Positions 63,478 to 64,000 of a stretch of DNA of 64,000 nucleotides are shown in pieces. Below the pieces are notes generated by a model, which made no database searches, had not been told where the DNA came from, and saw only the letters and a list, made by a program, of their open reading frames with translations. Within the stretch, counting starts at the first letter, position 1, and every line of letters begins with the position of its first letter. The position numbers and the translations under genes were made by a program. The stretch comes from Lolium rigidum (lineage: Eukaryota > Streptophyta > Magnoliopsida > Poales > Poaceae): the NCBI RefSeq assembly GCF_022539505.1, contig NC_061510.1, forward strand, positions 33,195,047 to 33,259,046. Direction: 5' to 3'.

Positions 63478-63876
63478 GGTTGCCACCTTCAAGGCTACCA
63501 CTTAGTGGAGCGTGGGTTAACCTTTGTGGTTTGCTCACCGGAGAATAGGGTGAGACCTTTGTGGCGTTGGTAGGCCTTCATGGCACCACACCACACCCCT
63601 ATAACGTAGACGTACTTCCCCTCAAAGGGAAGGAACTACGGGAATCAACCTTTGTGTCTCCAGGTGCTCTTCTATGTGTTATCTCTATCCTTTTACCACA
63701 CTTTACTACTTGTATTTTATATCTAGCTTGTTTGTTTGCATCTTGTCATATAGGTAAATTCACCTAGTTGCATAACTAGAGAATTTACCATTTGTATCAA
63801 GCCTAAATTGAAAATGAATTAAAATTTGATTAGCACTTATTCACCCCACCCCTTAGGTATACATACGATCCTTTCA
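63478..63876 (+). repeat. 5' LTR of right-hand copia element, inner part
   Basis: It ends ...ATTCACCCCACCCCTTAGG...GATCCTTTCA, directly followed by a copia primer-binding site. Segments such as ACGTAGACGTACTTCC and GGAAGGAACTACGGGAA match the left-hand copia LTR (41704-41750), so the two families are related but not the same. Confidence 0.75.
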
Positions 63877-64000
63877 ATTGGTATCACACTATTATCAAAA
63901 GGCCTAAACGTAGGATGACTCGAAGTGGCACACCACTAAGCAGTGGTGCACCACAAAGAGGTGCTCCACTGCTAGCCATGTTACCAGTGGCGCACCTCGT
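63877..64000 (+). other. Copia primer-binding site and internal start
   Basis: ATTGGTATCACA follows the LTR; TGGTATCAGAGC is the usual initiator-Met-tRNA primer site of plant copia elements, so this copy is slightly diverged. Gag should begin beyond the window. The last 80 bases contain GTGGC/TGCACC(A)C-type short repeats (GTGGCACACCACTAAGCAG, then GTGGTGCACCACAAAGAGG). Confidence 0.65.

Overview
This is plant nuclear DNA, most likely from a Triticeae grass (wheat, Aegilops or barley type). The evidence is wall-to-wall nested LTR retrotransposons of the Athila and Tat lineages of Ty3/gypsy and of Ty1/copia, a CACTA DNA transposon starting CACTACAAGAAAA, an L1-type LINE, split exons with GT-AG introns, and no bacterial-style operons. 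I see no intact host gene. One 100-base N gap (17999-18098) breaks the assembly.

Layout. 1-5162: low-copy DNA with decayed host gene pieces: a senescence/ERD7-like fragment (+, 1084-1400), two unassigned exon-like blocks (-, 3183-3530), and a pseudogene of an ALE2-like receptor kinase (-, 4190-5161) whose exon is cut by the CACTA terminus at 5163. 5163-11145: CACTA end, nearly all of it a ~135-bp repeat array of about 40 copies. 11146-17998: a decayed LINE (ORF1 with CCHC knuckle; ORF2 with endonuclease, reverse transcriptase and zf-RVT) reaching the gap. 18099-41958: the 3' part of a copia element, split inside its RNase H by a 21-kb Tat-lineage element (18337-39339, TSD CAAAC). That element is itself split by a 6.8-kb non-autonomous gypsy element (22338-29113, TSD CCTAC). 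41959-53611: an Athila-lineage element on the minus strand, carrying a solo LTR (42014-43110) and a terminal-inverted-repeat element with captured receptor-kinase sequence (46778-47680). 53612-64000: the 5' LTR of a second copia element, split by a Tat-lineage element that lacks pol (53787-63472, TSD GTTCC).

Target-site duplications and uninterrupted open frames across the junctions let the nesting be read directly. The order is right-hand copia, then Athila-type element, then left-hand copia, then Tat element 1, then the non-autonomous gypsy element: five levels.

The most interesting biology is in the two Tat-lineage elements. Each carries, on the strand opposite to gag-pol and next to its 3' LTR, a multi-exon gene for a long protein: an N-terminal domain resembling the Pfam 'putative gypsy type transposon' family, a low-complexity linker, a coiled coil and a conserved C-terminal block. 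The second element has kept this antisense gene while losing reverse transcriptase, RNase H and integrase. Also notable are repeated polypurine-tract-like motifs in three elements, a GC-rich hairpin recurring in several LTR families, and a pseudogene whose stop codons fall mostly where relatives appear to have glutamine. All domain names come from recognition of motifs, not from searches.
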